Of a stretch of 64,000 nucleotides of DNA, positions 44,081 through 54,592 are shown piece after piece. The notes under the pieces were generated by a model. It saw only the letters and a list, made by a program, of their open reading frames with translations. It had not been told where the DNA came from and did no database searches. Location: contig LNAC01000101.1 in NCBI GenBank assembly GCA_002007465.1, forward strand, positions 1,954,943 through 2,018,942. The letters are read 5' to 3'. The stretch comes from Ailurus styani (Eukaryota > Chordata > Mammalia > Carnivora > Ailuridae). The first letter of the stretch is position 1; every line of letters starts with the position of its first letter. The position numbers were made by a program, and so were the translations under genes.

Positions 44081-44253
44081 TTTTTTTTTTAATTTTATTT
44101 ATTTGTCAGAGAGAGAGCACAAGCAGGCAGAGGCAGAGGGAGAAGCAGGCTTCCTGCCGAGCAAGTAGCCTGATGCGGGACTCGATCCCAGGACCCTGGG
44201 ATCCTGACCTAAGCCGAAGGCAGCCCCTTAATGACTGAGCCACTCGGGCTCCC
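44081..44253 (-). mobile_element. CAN-SINE
   Basis: Reverse copy ending GAGCCACTCGGGCTCCCG. Confidence 0.91.
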
Positions 44254-44255
44254 GC

Positions 44256-44455
44256 TTTTTAAAAAATTTTATTTACAATCAAGTTAGTTAACATATAGCG
44301 GTTTCAGGAGTAGAATTTAGTGATTCATCACTTAAATATAACACCTAGTGCTCATCCCAACAAGTGCCCTCTTTAATACCCACCACCCATTTAGTCCCTC
44401 CTCCCACCCAACTCCCTGCCAGCAACCCTCAGTTTGTTCTCTATAGTTAGGAGGG
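44256..44455 (-). mobile_element. L1 LINE 3' UTR fragment
   Basis: TTAGTTAACATATAGCGG, GGAGTAGAATTTAGTGATTC, ACACCTAGTGCTCATCCC, CAACCCTCAGTTTGTTCTC: reverse carnivore L1 3' end. Confidence 0.88.
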
Positions 44456-44458
44456 CCG

Positions 44459-44646
44459 GGCGCCTGGGTGGTTCAGTGGGTTAAAGCCTCTGCCTTCAGC
44501 TCAGGTCATGATCTCAGGGTCCTGGGATCGAGCCCCGAATCGGGGCTCTCTGCTCAGCGGGGAGCCTGGTTCCTCCCCTCTCTCTGCCTGCCTCTCAGCC
44601 TACTTGTGATCTCTCTCTCTGTCAAATAAATAAAATTTAAAAATAT
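44459..44646 (+). mobile_element. CAN-SINE (young)
   Basis: Forward copy with GGGCGCCTGGGTGGTTCAG head. Confidence 0.95.
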
Positions 44647-44683
44647 TCTCTTCTTACTCATTTATTTTTAAATCATGTTTTAA

Positions 44684-44888
44684 AGATTTTTAAAAAGTTT
44701 TTTTATCTTTTTATTTGACAGAGAGAGAGCTCGAGAGAGAGCATGAGCAGGGGGAGGGACAGAGGGAGAGGGAGAAGTAGGATCCCCACTGAGCAGGGAG
44801 AGAGACTTGGTGCCCAATCGCAGGACCCGGGGATCATGACCTGAGCCAAAGGCAGACAGTTAACCGAGTGACCCACCTCAGCGCCCCT
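44684..44888 (-). mobile_element. CAN-SINE
   Basis: Reverse copy ending GACCCACCTCAGCGCCCC. Confidence 0.9.
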
Positions 44889-44889
44889 A

Positions 44890-45300
44890 TTTAGTTTTAA
44901 TTATAGTCACATATTGATGAAGGATAGTTGGAAGAAAGGCAGGCAAGGACAAAGGTGTCCCCCGCGCTTAAGAGGAAACCCCCCTCAAAGGATTTCACAC
45001 CACCTTGGAAGGAGCCCTCCACCCTTTCCCACCTGACAACATGATTGGATGACAGGCACAAGGAGCGTTAATCAGATTAAAGCCGCCCGCCAACAATCCC
45101 ATAAAACCCATACATTCAGAAACTCTCATGGCAAGGCTCTCCGGGCCCCCCTTCTTCAGGAACTTTGTACTCTGGCTCGACAAACTTTGCTTTGTTGTCC
45201 ACCACTCTTTGTCCGGTCTAACTCTTCATTCTTGGAAGGGGCGTGACCAAGAACCACGGGCACTAAAGGAAAAGAAGTCCTGTGACAGCGTGACTAGCAG
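44890..45300 (+). mobile_element. Solo LTR-like element (class I ERV type)
   Basis: CACCTGACAACATGATTGGA, CCCATAAAACCCATACATTC, then a CT-rich U5-like stretch TGTTGTCCACCACTCTTTGTC. Looks like U3-R-U5 without internal genes. Confidence 0.5.
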
Positions 45301-45369
45301 CTTCCATAATGGATGGCCCACATCTAGTCATAAAGGACATAGAAGAGGAAATAGGATGGAATAAACACA

Positions 45370-45660
45370 ACAAGTCGCTCAAGCAGATTGGTGATCAAGA
45401 ATACACAAATTAAAACCACGACGAGATATCATTTGACAGCCTCCAAATGCACAGAAATTAAAAAGTCAGACAACATCCATTGTTGGATAGGATGTGGGGC
45501 AACAGGAACTCTCACCCACAGCGGGGAGGATATAAGTTGATACCGTCCCTTTGGAACATAAAATTGAACATGTGCATTTCCTATATCCAGCCACTCTGCT
45601 TCTGTTAAAAAGAAAACCAAGGTCGCAAATAGGGACACTGATGCTAGGCCATATTACCAA
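45370..45660 (+). mobile_element. Old L1 LINE fragment
   Basis: AATTAAAACCACGACGAGAT, GTTGGATAGGATGTGGGGCA, GGAACTCTCACCCACAGC. Confidence 0.8.
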
Positions 45661-45716
45661 ACTTGGGTCTTAAAACCCAACCCAACCACAGTCTCAACCT
45701 CCTCCAGAAATGTAGT

Positions 45717-46126
45717 CTTTTTTTTTTTTAAGACTTTATTTATTATTATTATTTTTTAAAGATTTTATTTATTCATTTGACACAGAGAGAGATTACAAGT
45801 AGGCAGAGAGGCAGGCAGAGAGAGAGGAGAGAGGAGGAAGCAGGCTCCCTGCTGAGCAGAGAGCCCGATGTGGGCCTCGATCCCAGGACCCTGGGATCAT
45901 GACCTGAGCTGAAGGCAGCGGCTTCAACCCACTGAGCCACCCAGACGCCCCAGATTTTATTTATTTTTTTGACAGAGACACAGGTACACAAGTAAGGGAA
46001 ATGGGAGAGGGAGAAGCAGGCTTCCCACGGAGCAGGGAGCCCAATGCAGGGCTCAATCCCAGGGTCCTGGGATCATGACCTGAGCCAAAGGCAGACAACC
46101 AACGACTGAGCCACTCAGGTGCCCTC
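45717..46126 (-). mobile_element. CAN-SINE, split by a younger SINE
   Basis: Reverse copy: tail end at 45717-45749, remainder at 45951-46126 ending GAGCCACTCAGGTGCCC. AGAAATGTA(G/A)TC flanks the pair. Confidence 0.88.
45750..45950 (-). mobile_element. CAN-SINE (young), nested
   Basis: Reverse copy inside the tail of the SINE at 45717. Confidence 0.94.
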
Positions 46127-46450
46127 AGAAATGTAATCGGGGATTTTCTGGTCAGCACCGATGAGGTAATCTTGTCACAAGTCAATCTTTCCGCCCCCCA
46201 CCCACCCCAGCAAAGGAAGATGAAGGTAATCCATCTAATAAGACCCCTGCCGTTCCCACTGAGGGAAGGTGAGCCTGCCTGAAATAATCTTTTCTGTTCT
46301 TTGGTCAGTAGTCTCTCCCATCTTGTACAGCTCTTGGGAGCTCCCCTCCACTTGCTAGATGGGATGCTGCCAGATTCATGAATCGATTAATAAAGCCAAT
46401 TAGATCTTTAAAATTTACTGGGTTGAATTTTTGTTATTTAACACTTAAAT

Positions 46451-46644
46451 TATTGGAGAAGAAAAATTGTCTTCAACCTGGTATGTGGGGTGATGTTAGT
46501 TCACAGCCCCCTCTGGGACGGCAGTAGCATTGCTGATAAAATATTTAAGCAATTTTATGGAAGATTATAATGAAATTAAGATTTCTTCTGAGACACTAAA
46601 TGCCCATCTACTAAAGTTGACTGTCAGTGATCAGTCAAGAGTTT
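46451..46644. other. Intergenic stretch
   Basis: Unique AT-rich sequence; nothing recognised. Confidence 0.45.
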
Positions 46645-46649
46645 AAAGA

Positions 46650-46758
46650 TTATTGGTTGATTGATTTAAAAGTAGGCTCCATGCCCAATGTGGGGATTGA
46701 ACACACAACCCTGAGATCAAGAGTCACATGTTCAATGACTGAGCCAGCCAGGCGTCCC
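46650..46758 (-). mobile_element. CAN-SINE, old short type
   Basis: Reverse: GCTCCATGCCCAATGTGGG, AGATCAAGAGTCACATGTTC, end GAGCCAGCCAGGCGTCCCC. AAGAGT(T/C)TAAAGAT flanks both ends. Confidence 0.87.
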
Positions 46759-46984
46759 CAAGAGTCTAAAGATCTTTAATGGAGACATTTCTTTTGTATA
46801 CAATCTAATGATGATCACTGTGATGTGATTTATCATAAGAAATTGGTCTTAGTCCCCGTTCCTATCACAGAGCTCCTAAAACCCTTGGAATTTTCTAAGT
46901 GGTCAGGGTGGTAAAGATGTCTTGTTATTCATAACAAGCTCCTTTCAACCAACCCCACAGTTTCTGTTAACGAGGTTGACATAG

Positions 46985-47390
46985 GAAAGAATGTTAGGGT
47001 TCAAAATCTGCGGACAGCCATGAAGAATTCTTGAGACGTCGTTGGTGCAAAAAGGTGGTTTTATTAAAGCACAGGGACAGGACCCATAGACACCAGGGTC
47101 ATGAGGAATGGCCCATTATATACTTTCAAGTTGGGAGGGGGTCAGGGAGAGCGAAAGTCTCTAAGGAATTTTGGAAGCAAGGTTTCCAGGACCTTGAGGG
47201 GGCTAACTATTGTTGGGAAAAGGTCATTTATTATGGGCTAATAAAACCTGAGTCATGACCCTTCAGATGTATATCAGTGGGCCATATGCTTTGGGGGATG
47301 ATTTCCAACACATATCTTGGGGGGTCTAGAGATAAAGGAAATTTCTAAATGAAGTGTTATATGTTAAAGTAGACTACGGGATCCTGGGGG
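46985..47390 (-). mobile_element. LTR-like repeat, unnamed
   Basis: GTGGTTTTATTAAAGCACAG gives a minus-strand poly(A)-type signal; CAAGTTGGGAGGGGGTCAG and GGAAGCAAGGTTTCCAGG are phrases I have met in repeats of other mammals. No genes inside. Confidence 0.5.
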
Positions 47391-47428
47391 CAGGGGTCGG
47401 GGGTGGCGTGGGGTTTGGGCTAGGATTG

Positions 47429-47628
47429 CCTTTTTTTTTTTTTTTAAGATTTTATTTATTTATTTGACACAGAGAGATTACAAGTAGGCAGAGAGGCAGG
47501 CAGAGAGAGAGGAGGAAGCAGGCTCCCCAATAAGCAGACAGGCTGATGCAGGGCTCGATCTCAGGACCCTGAGATCATGACCTGAGCCAAAGGCAGAGGC
47601 TTTAACCCACTGAGCCACCCAGGCGCCC
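47429..47628 (-). mobile_element. CAN-SINE (young)
   Basis: Reverse copy; TAGGATTG(C/T)CTTTT on both sides. Confidence 0.95.
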
Positions 47629-47899
47629 TAGGATTGTCTTTTGCTCTTAGCAAAATACTAACATGGAGGCAGTTGAGTCCCTAGAGGAAGGTCACTCTAC
47701 CTCTTTCAAGGACTTGTCAGTGGGCTCTAGGTAGTAAGGAAATTTAATAATTTTTCTTCTGCCTTTGCTTCCCACATCAAGGTGGCTTTTGGAAAACCCC
47801 TAAATTGGGGGGCTGATTGCATGGAAACCAACCATGTTGGAAGGTTGCAAATGTTAGCCCTACTTCCCCATCCCCGGGGGAGGGGAGAGGGACTGGAGA
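47629..47899. other. Probable continuation of the LTR-like repeat
   Basis: CTAACATGGAGGCAGTTGAG and CTTTTGGAAAACCCCTAAAT may belong to the element at 46985, but I cannot prove continuity. Confidence 0.35.
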
Positions 47900-48720
47900 T
47901 TGAATTAATCATCAGTGGCCAATGATTTTATCGATTATAGCTATGGAATGAAGCCTCTTTAAAAATCCCAAAAGTCATGGGGTTTGGAGACCTTCTGGTT
48001 GGTGAACACACGGAGGTGGGAGAGTGGTGTGCCCAGAGGGAGCATGGAAGCTCTGTACCTTCACCTACCTTGCCCAATGCATCTCTTCCATTTGGCTGTT
48101 CCAGACTTAGATCCTTTGTAAATAAACTGGTAATCTAGTAAGTATACTGTTTGTTTGTTTGAAGTATACTGTTTTTGTGAGTTCTGAGAGCCTATCTAAG
48201 AAGCTAATGAAATCCCAGGAGGGGCTAGTGGCAACTTCTGATTATAGCCACTGGATCAGTACAGGTGACAATGGGACTTGCAGTTGGCATCTGACATGGG
48301 GGTGGGGAGGGGACTATCTTGTGGGCTGAGCTCTTTTTTTTTTTCTTTTTTTAAGATTTTATTTATTTGACAGAGAGCGCAAGCAGGGGGAGCGGCAGGC
48401 AGAGGGAGAGGGAAGCTACCCCCCCCCCCATGGAGCAGGGAACCCACAGCAGGGGTCCGTCCCAGGGCCCTGAGAACATGACCTGAGCTGAAGGCAGGCA
48501 CTTGACTGACTGAGCCACCCAGGTGCCCCGTTGTGGGCTGAGCTCTTAACCTGTGGTAGATGGTGTCAGAACTGAGTTAAACTGCAGGACTCCTAGCTGG
48601 TGTCAGCGAATTACTTGGTATGTAATCTTCCTCTCCATCTGGCATCAGACGTACTTAAGTACTGAGAGTAAAGGAGAAACAGAAGTTTTTTTCCTTTAAA
48701 TTACCTAGTCATTTTTCTCT
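47900..48720 (+). mobile_element. Ancient LTR-like repeat
   Basis: TTGGAGACCTTCTGGTTGGT, GAACACACGGAGGTGGGAG, TGCATCTCTTCCATTTGGCTG, TAAACTGGTAATCTAGTAAG and GACTTGCAGTTGGCATCTGA are those of a common mammalian repeat, perhaps an LTR. It is broken by the SINE at 48333. A second, shorter copy is at 14270. Confidence 0.6.
48333..48528 (-). mobile_element. CAN-SINE
   Basis: Reverse copy; TTGTGGGCTGAGCTCTT on both sides. Confidence 0.95.
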
Positions 48721-48975
48721 CTTTAGGTGTTTCTACCAGGAGAGAAATCTTTGACCTGCTCTATCAGAAGCCTTTCTTATTACCGTAAGACTCTAATAAA
48801 ACCTTGGCGCGTGCTCATAATTAAATGGCCCAAAGAGATTGGTAAACGCTTTATACCCTAGAGAAGACTTTGTGCACATGCGTAAGGAGATGTGACCAAG
48901 GATGTTTATATCGGCATTGTGTATGGCAGCTAAACCTAAACATATACATCTACCAAAAATGAAATGGACCTTGTG

Positions 48976-49163
48976 GGGGTGCCTGGGTGGCTCAGTGGGT
49001 TAAACATCTGCCTTCGGCTCAAGTCCTGATCCCAAAGTACTGGGATCAAGCCCCGCATCGGGCTCCTTGCTCAGCCGGGAGTCTGTTTGTCCCTCTCCTT
49101 CTGCCTTGCTCGTGTTCTCTCTCTTCGTCTCTCTCTCAAATAAATAAATAAAATCTTAAAAAC
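48976..49163 (+). mobile_element. CAN-SINE
   Basis: Forward copy; TGGACCTTGT/AGGACATTGT flank it. Confidence 0.93.
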
Positions 49164-49334
49164 AAAGGACATTGTAGAATGTTCATACAATGGAATACTA
49201 TGCAACAATGAACACATCAGTTGTAACTATACACATCGACACAGATGAATCACGAAATAGTCTCAGAAGAATGCATACCGTGTCCTTTCATTTCTACAGA
49301 GTTCAAAACGGGACGAGACTAAATATCATATATT

Positions 49335-49522
49335 TTTAAATTTTCATTATTTTTTCTTTTCAGAGAGAGAGGACATGTGAGCAGTGAGAGGGGGGAGAGG
49401 GGGAGGGGATTAACCAGGCTCCCCGCTGGCCGGATGTGGGGCTTGATCTCACAACCCTGAGATCATGACCTGAGCCGAAATCAAGAGTCCGACACTAACT
49501 GATTGAGCCACCCAGGTGCCCC
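49335..49522 (-). mobile_element. CAN-SINE
   Basis: Reverse copy ending GAGCCACCCAGGTGCCCC. GACTAAATATCATAT and GGCTAAATATCTTAT flank it. Confidence 0.92.
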
Positions 49523-49573
49523 ACGGCTAAATATCTTATTATTTAGATATACATGTATGTGTGATAAAGATTA

Positions 49574-49620
49574 GTGCATTTGAGCCCCTCGTTGGGTGTA
49601 GAGATTTAAAAAAAAAAAAG
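49574..49620 (+). mobile_element. CAN-SINE, 3' remnant
   Basis: Only GAGCCCCTCGTTGGGTGTAG and AGATTTAAAAAAA remain of the old short type. Confidence 0.7.
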
Positions 49621-49628
49621 ATCAGTGC

Positions 49629-49817
49629 GGGGCGCCTGGTGGCTCAGTGAGTTGAAGCCTCTTGCCTTCAGCTCAGGTCATGATCTCAGGGTCCTGGGAT
49701 CGATTTCCTGCATTGGGCTCTCTGCTCAGCGGGGAGCCTGCTTCCTCCTCTCTGCCTCTCTCTCTGCCTGCTTCGCTGCCCAGTTGTGATCTCTCTCTCT
49801 GTCAAATAAATAAATAA
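49629..49817 (+). mobile_element. CAN-SINE (young), tail interrupted
   Basis: Forward copy whose AAATAAATAAATA tail received the next SINE. Its remaining tail follows at about 50016-50046, and AAGATCAGTGC flanks the pair. Confidence 0.93.
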
Positions 49818-50015
49818 GGGCGCCTGGGTGGCTCAGTGGGTTAAAGCCTCTGCCTTCGGCTCAGGTCATGATCTCGGTCCTGGGATCGAGGCCCACATCG
49901 GGCTCTCTGCTCGGCAGGGAGCCTGCTTCCTCCTCTCTCTCTCTGCCTGCCTCTCTGCCTACTTGTGATCCCTCCTCTCTGTGTCAAATAAATAAATAAA
50001 ATCTTTAAAAAAATA
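49818..50015 (+). mobile_element. CAN-SINE (young), inserted in a SINE tail
   Basis: Forward copy; AATAAATAAATA(A) on both sides is the target repeat. Confidence 0.94.
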
Positions 50016-50130
50016 AATAAATAAATAAAATCTTTAAAAAAAAAAAGATCAGTGCAAACGTCAGGATGGGAGTTACCTCTTAGGGGGCCAGGAGGGGGAT
50101 GTGAGGGAACAGCAGAGAAACTGATAAAGC

Positions 50131-50515
50131 TCCATTCCTTAACCTACTTGGATATTCTTTTTATTATTATAACACGAACCCTACATATACAATCTGTGCC
50201 TCCGTTAGCATAACAATAGTTAAAAAATCACTCTTACTAGAGTGAGGGGGTAGAGCTGGAGGAGGGGGAAGTGGAAAGTTCTGTGAGAGGCTTTTGCACT
50301 GGCTGGAACTTCCCCTAGTGGCAATGGATGTGGGAAGAAGTTTAGGGCAACCAGGGTCATTGCTCCTCCCTTTGGCGCGAGCTCTACCTGCTCGCCGTGT
50401 GCTGTTTGCACTCACACCCAGTTTCTTATCAGAAAAACGTGGACACTAGTAGTGTCTGCCTTGCTGTGAGGTTATTAGACGAGACGAGATGTGCATGCAA
50501 AGCTCCTCTAGCGGA
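50131..50515. other. Intergenic stretch
   Basis: Unique sequence; nothing recognised. Confidence 0.45.
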
Positions 50516-50800
50516 GCTGACGAAACCCGAAGGCAGAGAATCCAGTGGTGGAGAAACAAGAGAGGGATTTATTTCAGTGAGGTCAACACCGCGAAGGCAG
50601 CGGACTAGCCCCTCGAGGACCGTCTCCACAAAGTGCAAAAAATACTTCCGGGTTTATATAGGGAAACGTGGGGTGCAGGTGGGCAGTGAAAGTCAAACCT
50701 GCATCACGGTCTTGGAGTCAGTGGTGGCCGGGGAATTGATGGCTTATCGTCCTAATAAGGAAAGTCCTTATTGCTGGAGGGGGTAGTTTTCGGTTCCCAC
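50516..50800 (-). mobile_element. Solo LTR-like element (ERV type)
   Basis: GGGATTTATTTCAGTGAGGT (poly(A)-like on the minus strand), TACTTCCGGGTTTATATAGG (a TATA-like TATATAAACC on the minus strand) and CCCGAAGGCAGAGAATCC suggest a reverse LTR. No internal genes. Confidence 0.5.
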
Positions 50801-50966
50801 GGAGGGGAGGGGGGTTGGGGAGAGAGGGGTTGGAAAGAAGCACCCAACTGGCAAGTCTGAGGTCAAAATGGAGGCAGCTGAAAGCCTCCTTCATCAGCAC
50901 ACTGTCTGGTACTCAGTAAGCACTCGGGACCCCCACACAGGCTGCTCAGGAAAAGGGGATCTCTTT

Positions 50967-51030
50967 TCTTTCCTTCCTTCCTCCCTTCCTTCCTTTATCT
51001 CCCTCTCTTCCCCTCCCTCCCTCCCTTCCT
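50967..51030 (-). repeat. (CTTT/CCTT)n pyrimidine microsatellite, tail of a SINE
   Basis: Long CTTCC/CCCTTCC array between the target repeat AAAGGGGATCT and the SINE body, so it is the expanded and diverged poly-A tail of the reverse SINE. Confidence 0.85.
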
Positions 51031-51224
51031 TCAAGATTTTATTTATTTATTTGGCAGAGAGAGAGACAGAGAGAGAGAGCACAGGTAGGGGGAGCGGCAG
51101 AGGGAGAGAAAGAAGCCAGCTCCCAGCTAAGCAGGGAGCCCAAGGCGGGGCTCGATCCCGCAGCCCTGGGATCATGACCTGAGCCAAAGGCAGCTGCTTA
51201 ACTGACTGAGCCACCCAGGTGCCC
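51031..51224 (-). mobile_element. CAN-SINE
   Basis: Reverse copy; AAGGGGATCT(CT)TTTCC on both sides of the tail plus body. Confidence 0.94.
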
Positions 51225-51925
51225 CAAGGGGATCTTTTCCTAACTCACTGAGAACCGTCAGCTCGCCAAATCCTTTTCCTACCAGCTTGTGTCTGCCCAG
51301 AAGAAACTTCTTTTTCTAGTTGGCACCAAAGCTAGCGGTCCCCCCTGGCAATGCTCAGGAAATGGAATTAACCCCGGGCACGTCAGCAGGAGGGATCTAG
51401 GTACTGAGATAAATACCAGCAGGGAAAGAAATCAGGTCTGTCACAGGAGCTGAGAAATCTGGGTGCTCCTCCTAGGGTTTGAGAGAGGACAGAATGGGCA
51501 GTGCACCCCCATCTCCGCCAAATGCTTTTCCTCCTTGAGGGGAGCTGGAGCCCCTGTGGGCTTGTGAAGCCTGAGGGTACAAAATGGTGCCCTCGAGAGC
51601 AAGCACTCCTCCCGGCAGCGCCTACCTGATGGGTACCACACAGGGACTCCTGCTCCCTGGTGGCCAGTGGGGATTCTGCACACTCCCAGGAGCTGAAGGA
51701 TGCATGACTGGGTGGGCCGGGAGCAGTACCAGGTACTTACTACAAGGGAAGCTCTGGCACAGACAGATCATATCTGAAAAGCACGTTTGCATACGAGGGC
51801 ACCATTATTTACTTTCATATGCTTCCATATACTTCTAGCAATTCTGTCCCAAATCATGGGAACTTCCGCTTCAGAAAAAAAGCAAATCAAACACACGATA
51901 CTATTTTCAGATTCCGTTTATTTTT
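51225..51925. other. Intergenic stretch
   Basis: Unique sequence; the short frames on either strand resemble no known protein. Confidence 0.45.
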
Positions 51926-51926
51926 A

Positions 51927-52101
51927 TTTCTTAAAGAGTTTTATTTATTTATTAGAGAGCAGGAGGTAGGGGCAGAGGCAGAGGAAGAAGCAGGCTCCCT
52001 GCTGAGCTGGGAGCCTGACATGGGGCTCGATCCCAGGACCCCAAGATCATGACCTGAGCTCAAGGCAGATGCTTAACTGACTGAGCCACCCAGGCGTCTC
52101 C
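51927..52101 (-). mobile_element. CAN-SINE
   Basis: Reverse copy ending GAGCCACCCAGGCGTCTC; TTTCAGATTCCGTTT and TCCAGATTTTTTCTT flank it. Confidence 0.91.
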
Positions 52102-52289
52102 AGATTTTTTCTTTTTTAAATCCTGCACGAACTTGCCCGGGTTATTTGTGTTTTCCCCTTGGAGCTGACTGTTGTGTGTGTCCTCCTTTGAGCGTGTAAA
52201 CGTACCGGCTCTCTCTCCACATCCTGAGTCACCAGAGACTAAATCGTGTTTGCTTTAGAGAGCCTAAGCTAGAACCCAAAATGCCCACT

Positions 52290-52740
52290 TAACACAACTT
52301 TTAAAGGTTATGGTAAAATATACAGAACATACATTTTTATCATTTTCGCCACTTTAGAGTGTCCAGTTCAGGGGCATTAGATACATCGACATTGGGCGCC
52401 TGGGTGGTTCAGTGGGTTAAAGCCTCTGCCTTCGGCTCAGGTCATGATCTCAGGGTCCTGGGATCGAGGCCCGCATCGGGCTCCCTGCTCAGCGGGGAGC
52501 CTGCTTCCTCCTCTCTCTCTGCCTACTTGTGATCTCTCTCTCTCTGTCAAATAAAAATTTAAAAAAAAAATCTTAAAAAAAAAAAAAGATACATCGACAT
52601 TGTGAAACCATCACCGCCGCCCGTGTCCGGAACACCTTCCAGCTTCTCCAGTTGAAACTCTGTCCTTATTAAACTCCTTTCCATTTCCTAACAACCACCA
52701 TTCTGCTTTCTGACTCTATGAATTGGACTACTCTCGGCAC
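52290..52740 (-). mobile_element. Old L1 LINE 3' UTR, reverse, split by a SINE
   Basis: TATGGTAAAATATACAGAAC, CACTTTAGAGTGTCCAGTTC, then after the SINE TGTGAAACCATCACCGCCGC and AACAACCACCATTCTGCTTT. Confidence 0.88.
52395..52587 (+). mobile_element. CAN-SINE (young)
   Basis: Forward copy; GATACATCGACATTG on both sides. Confidence 0.96.
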
Positions 52741-52864
52741 AAAAATGCCCTCTTCTGAGCTTCACAGATGTGCTTTTGTAGGGTGAATCTGCTCTCATAA
52801 TATATATCCACCATGGGAAAATTCAGAGGTCTTCACTTTATATTTTTGCTTGTGCTTTAAAAAT

Positions 52865-53300
52865 CTAGGAAGGATTTTTTTTATTGCAGTAAAATATAGA
52901 CAAGATTTCTTTTAAAGATTTTATTTATTTATTTTTGCAAGAGAGAGAGCACGAGTGGGGGATGAGGAGGGAGGGGCAGAGAGAGAAGGAGGCTCCCCGC
53001 TGAGCTGGGAGCCCGATGCAGGGCTCGACCCCTGGACCTCGGGATCATGACCTGAGCGGAAGACAGGTGCTTAACCAACTGAGCCACCCAGGTGCTCCCA
53101 TTTTAACTCTTTACAAGTGCCAAATTCAGTGGCAGGAGTACAATGTTGCACAACTGTTCCCACTGTCCATCTCCAGAAATTTTCCATCATCTAGAGGATG
53201 ACATTCTGTCCTCATTAAACAGTAGGTTCCCATCTTCCATCCCCTCAGCCCCTGTAACCTCTATTCTACTTTCTGTTCCTGTGAATTTGAATCCAGGAAG
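52865..53300 (-). mobile_element. Old L1 LINE 3' UTR, reverse, second copy
   Basis: ATTGCAGTAAAATATAGACA, then after the SINE AATGTTGCACAACTGTTCCC and TGTAACCTCTATTCTACTTT. It parallels the copy at 52290. Confidence 0.85.
52910..53099 (-). mobile_element. CAN-SINE
   Basis: Reverse copy in the L1, ending GAGCCACCCAGGTGCTCC. Confidence 0.92.
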
Positions 53301-53326
53301 AACTTTAAGGTCATTTCTGTTCTGTT

Positions 53327-53424
53327 CTTATTTTAGGTAAGCTCTGCGTCCAACGTGGAACTTGAACTCACGACCCTGAGATCAAGAGTCACGTGCTCTA
53401 CCAACTGAGCCAGCCAGGCTCCCC
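53327..53424 (-). mobile_element. CAN-SINE, old short type
   Basis: Reverse: AAGCTCTGCGTCCAACGTGG, AGATCAAGAGTCACGTGCTC, end GAGCCAGCCAGGCTCCCC. GTCATTTCTG flanks both ends. Confidence 0.87.
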
Positions 53425-53665
53425 AATGTCATTTCTGGTAGGGAAAGTTGCTCATGTTAGATTGGCTATAGGAGTGGGTAGGGTTCCCACTGTCTACATA
53501 TCACACTTTAGTTCAGGATCAATATTAAATAAAAGTTATGATTTAGCAAGTCTTTTTTTTTTTTTTGATTAAGCAAATCTTAACAAAGTCTACACAACCT
53601 CATGGATGCTACTAAAAGGTTCAATTGCCAGAGATGAAAATACTTTCCAATTCAGAGCCTAAGAG

Positions 53666-53767
53666 GAGTGCCTGGCTGGCTTAGTGGGTAGACCATGTGA
53701 CTTGATTTCCAGGTCATGAGTTCAAACCCCGCAGTGGGCCTTGAACTTACTTAAAAAAAAAAAAAAG
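53666..53767 (+). mobile_element. CAN-SINE, old short type
   Basis: Forward: GTGCCTGGCTGGCTTAG, GAGTTCAAACCCCGCAGTG, tail CTTGAACTTACTTAAAAAAA. Confidence 0.84.
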
Positions 53768-53850
53768 TTTAAAAGAGCATATGATAAATCTTTGAGTTAA
53801 TTGATTCTGTAGTTGTATTTCACTTCTAATGTATGAATGTGTACTTTGTT

Positions 53851-54063
53851 TCTTTTTTTTTTTTTTTTTAAGATTTTATTTATTCATTTGACACAGAGAG
53901 AGAGATTACAAGTAGGCAGAGAGGCAGGCAGAGAGAGAGGAGAGAGGAGGAAGCAGGCTCCCTGCTGAGCAGAGAGCCCGACGCGGGCCTCGATCCCAGG
54001 ACCCTGGGATCATGACCTGAGCCGAAGGCAGCGGCTTTAACCCACTGAGCCACCCAGGCGCCC
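53851..54063 (-). mobile_element. CAN-SINE (young)
   Basis: Reverse copy; GTGTACTTTGTTTCTTTT on both sides. Confidence 0.96.
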
Positions 54064-54135
54064 GTGTACTTTGTTTCTTTTTTTTCCTATATAGGCTTGA
54101 TAAACCTTGATTGTGTTTATCTTATTGACACCCAG

Positions 54136-54137
54136 AC

Positions 54138-54170
<33 letters not shown>

Positions 54171-54171
54171 G
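54136..54171 (+). repeat. (AAT)n microsatellite
   Basis: About eleven uninterrupted AAT units in unique DNA. Confidence 0.95.
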
Positions 54172-54278
54172 ATACACATCTTCACACATCCTGACAAAAT
54201 TCCTGAACTTCATGGGTAACAGGAGAAGTGTACCAGTTTTCACACTGAGGGAAGAGGCTATTTTTAAATAGGAAAGCT

Positions 54279-54414
54279 GGGGCGCCTGGGTGGCTCAGTT
54301 TGTTAAGCACCAGACTCTTGATTTGGGCTCAGATCATGATCTCAGGGTCCCGAGATCCAGTCCCAGGTGGGGCTCCAAGCTGGGTGTGGGGCCTGCTTAG
54401 GATTCTCTCTCTCC
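54279..54414 (+). mobile_element. CAN-SINE, 3' truncated
   Basis: Forward head plus part of the body, running directly into the next SINE. Confidence 0.9.
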
Positions 54415-54592
54415 CGGGGTGCGTGGTTGGTTCACTCAGTTGAGTGTCTGACTTCAGCTCAGGTCATGATCTCAGAGTCCTGGGATGGAGCCCTACATTG
54501 GGCTCCCTGCTCAGCTAGGAGTCTGCTTCTTCCTCTCCCACTGCCCCTCCCCACTCTGCTCTCTCTCTGTCAAAAAAAAAAAAAAAAAGAAA
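54415..54592 (+). mobile_element. CAN-SINE
   Basis: Forward copy with GGGTGCGTGGTTGGTTCAC head and long A tail. Confidence 0.9.

Larger units (their letters stand above)
45661..46450 (+). mobile_element. LTR-like repeat, split by SINEs
   Basis: ACCCAACCACAGTCTCAACC lies before, and AGATGAAGGTAATCCATCTA, TGGTCAGTAGTCTCTCCCAT and CGATTAATAAAGCCAATTAG after, the SINE pair. The AATAAA near the end and TTTGTTATTTAACA fit an ERV LTR 3' part. Confidence 0.5.
48840..50130 (+). mobile_element. Old L1 LINE 3' part, broken by SINEs
   Basis: GGATGTTTATATCGGCATTG, TTCATACAATGGAATACTATG, CACAGATGAATCACGAAAT, then AGGATGGGAGTTACCTCTTAG. Worn L1M type. Confidence 0.8.
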
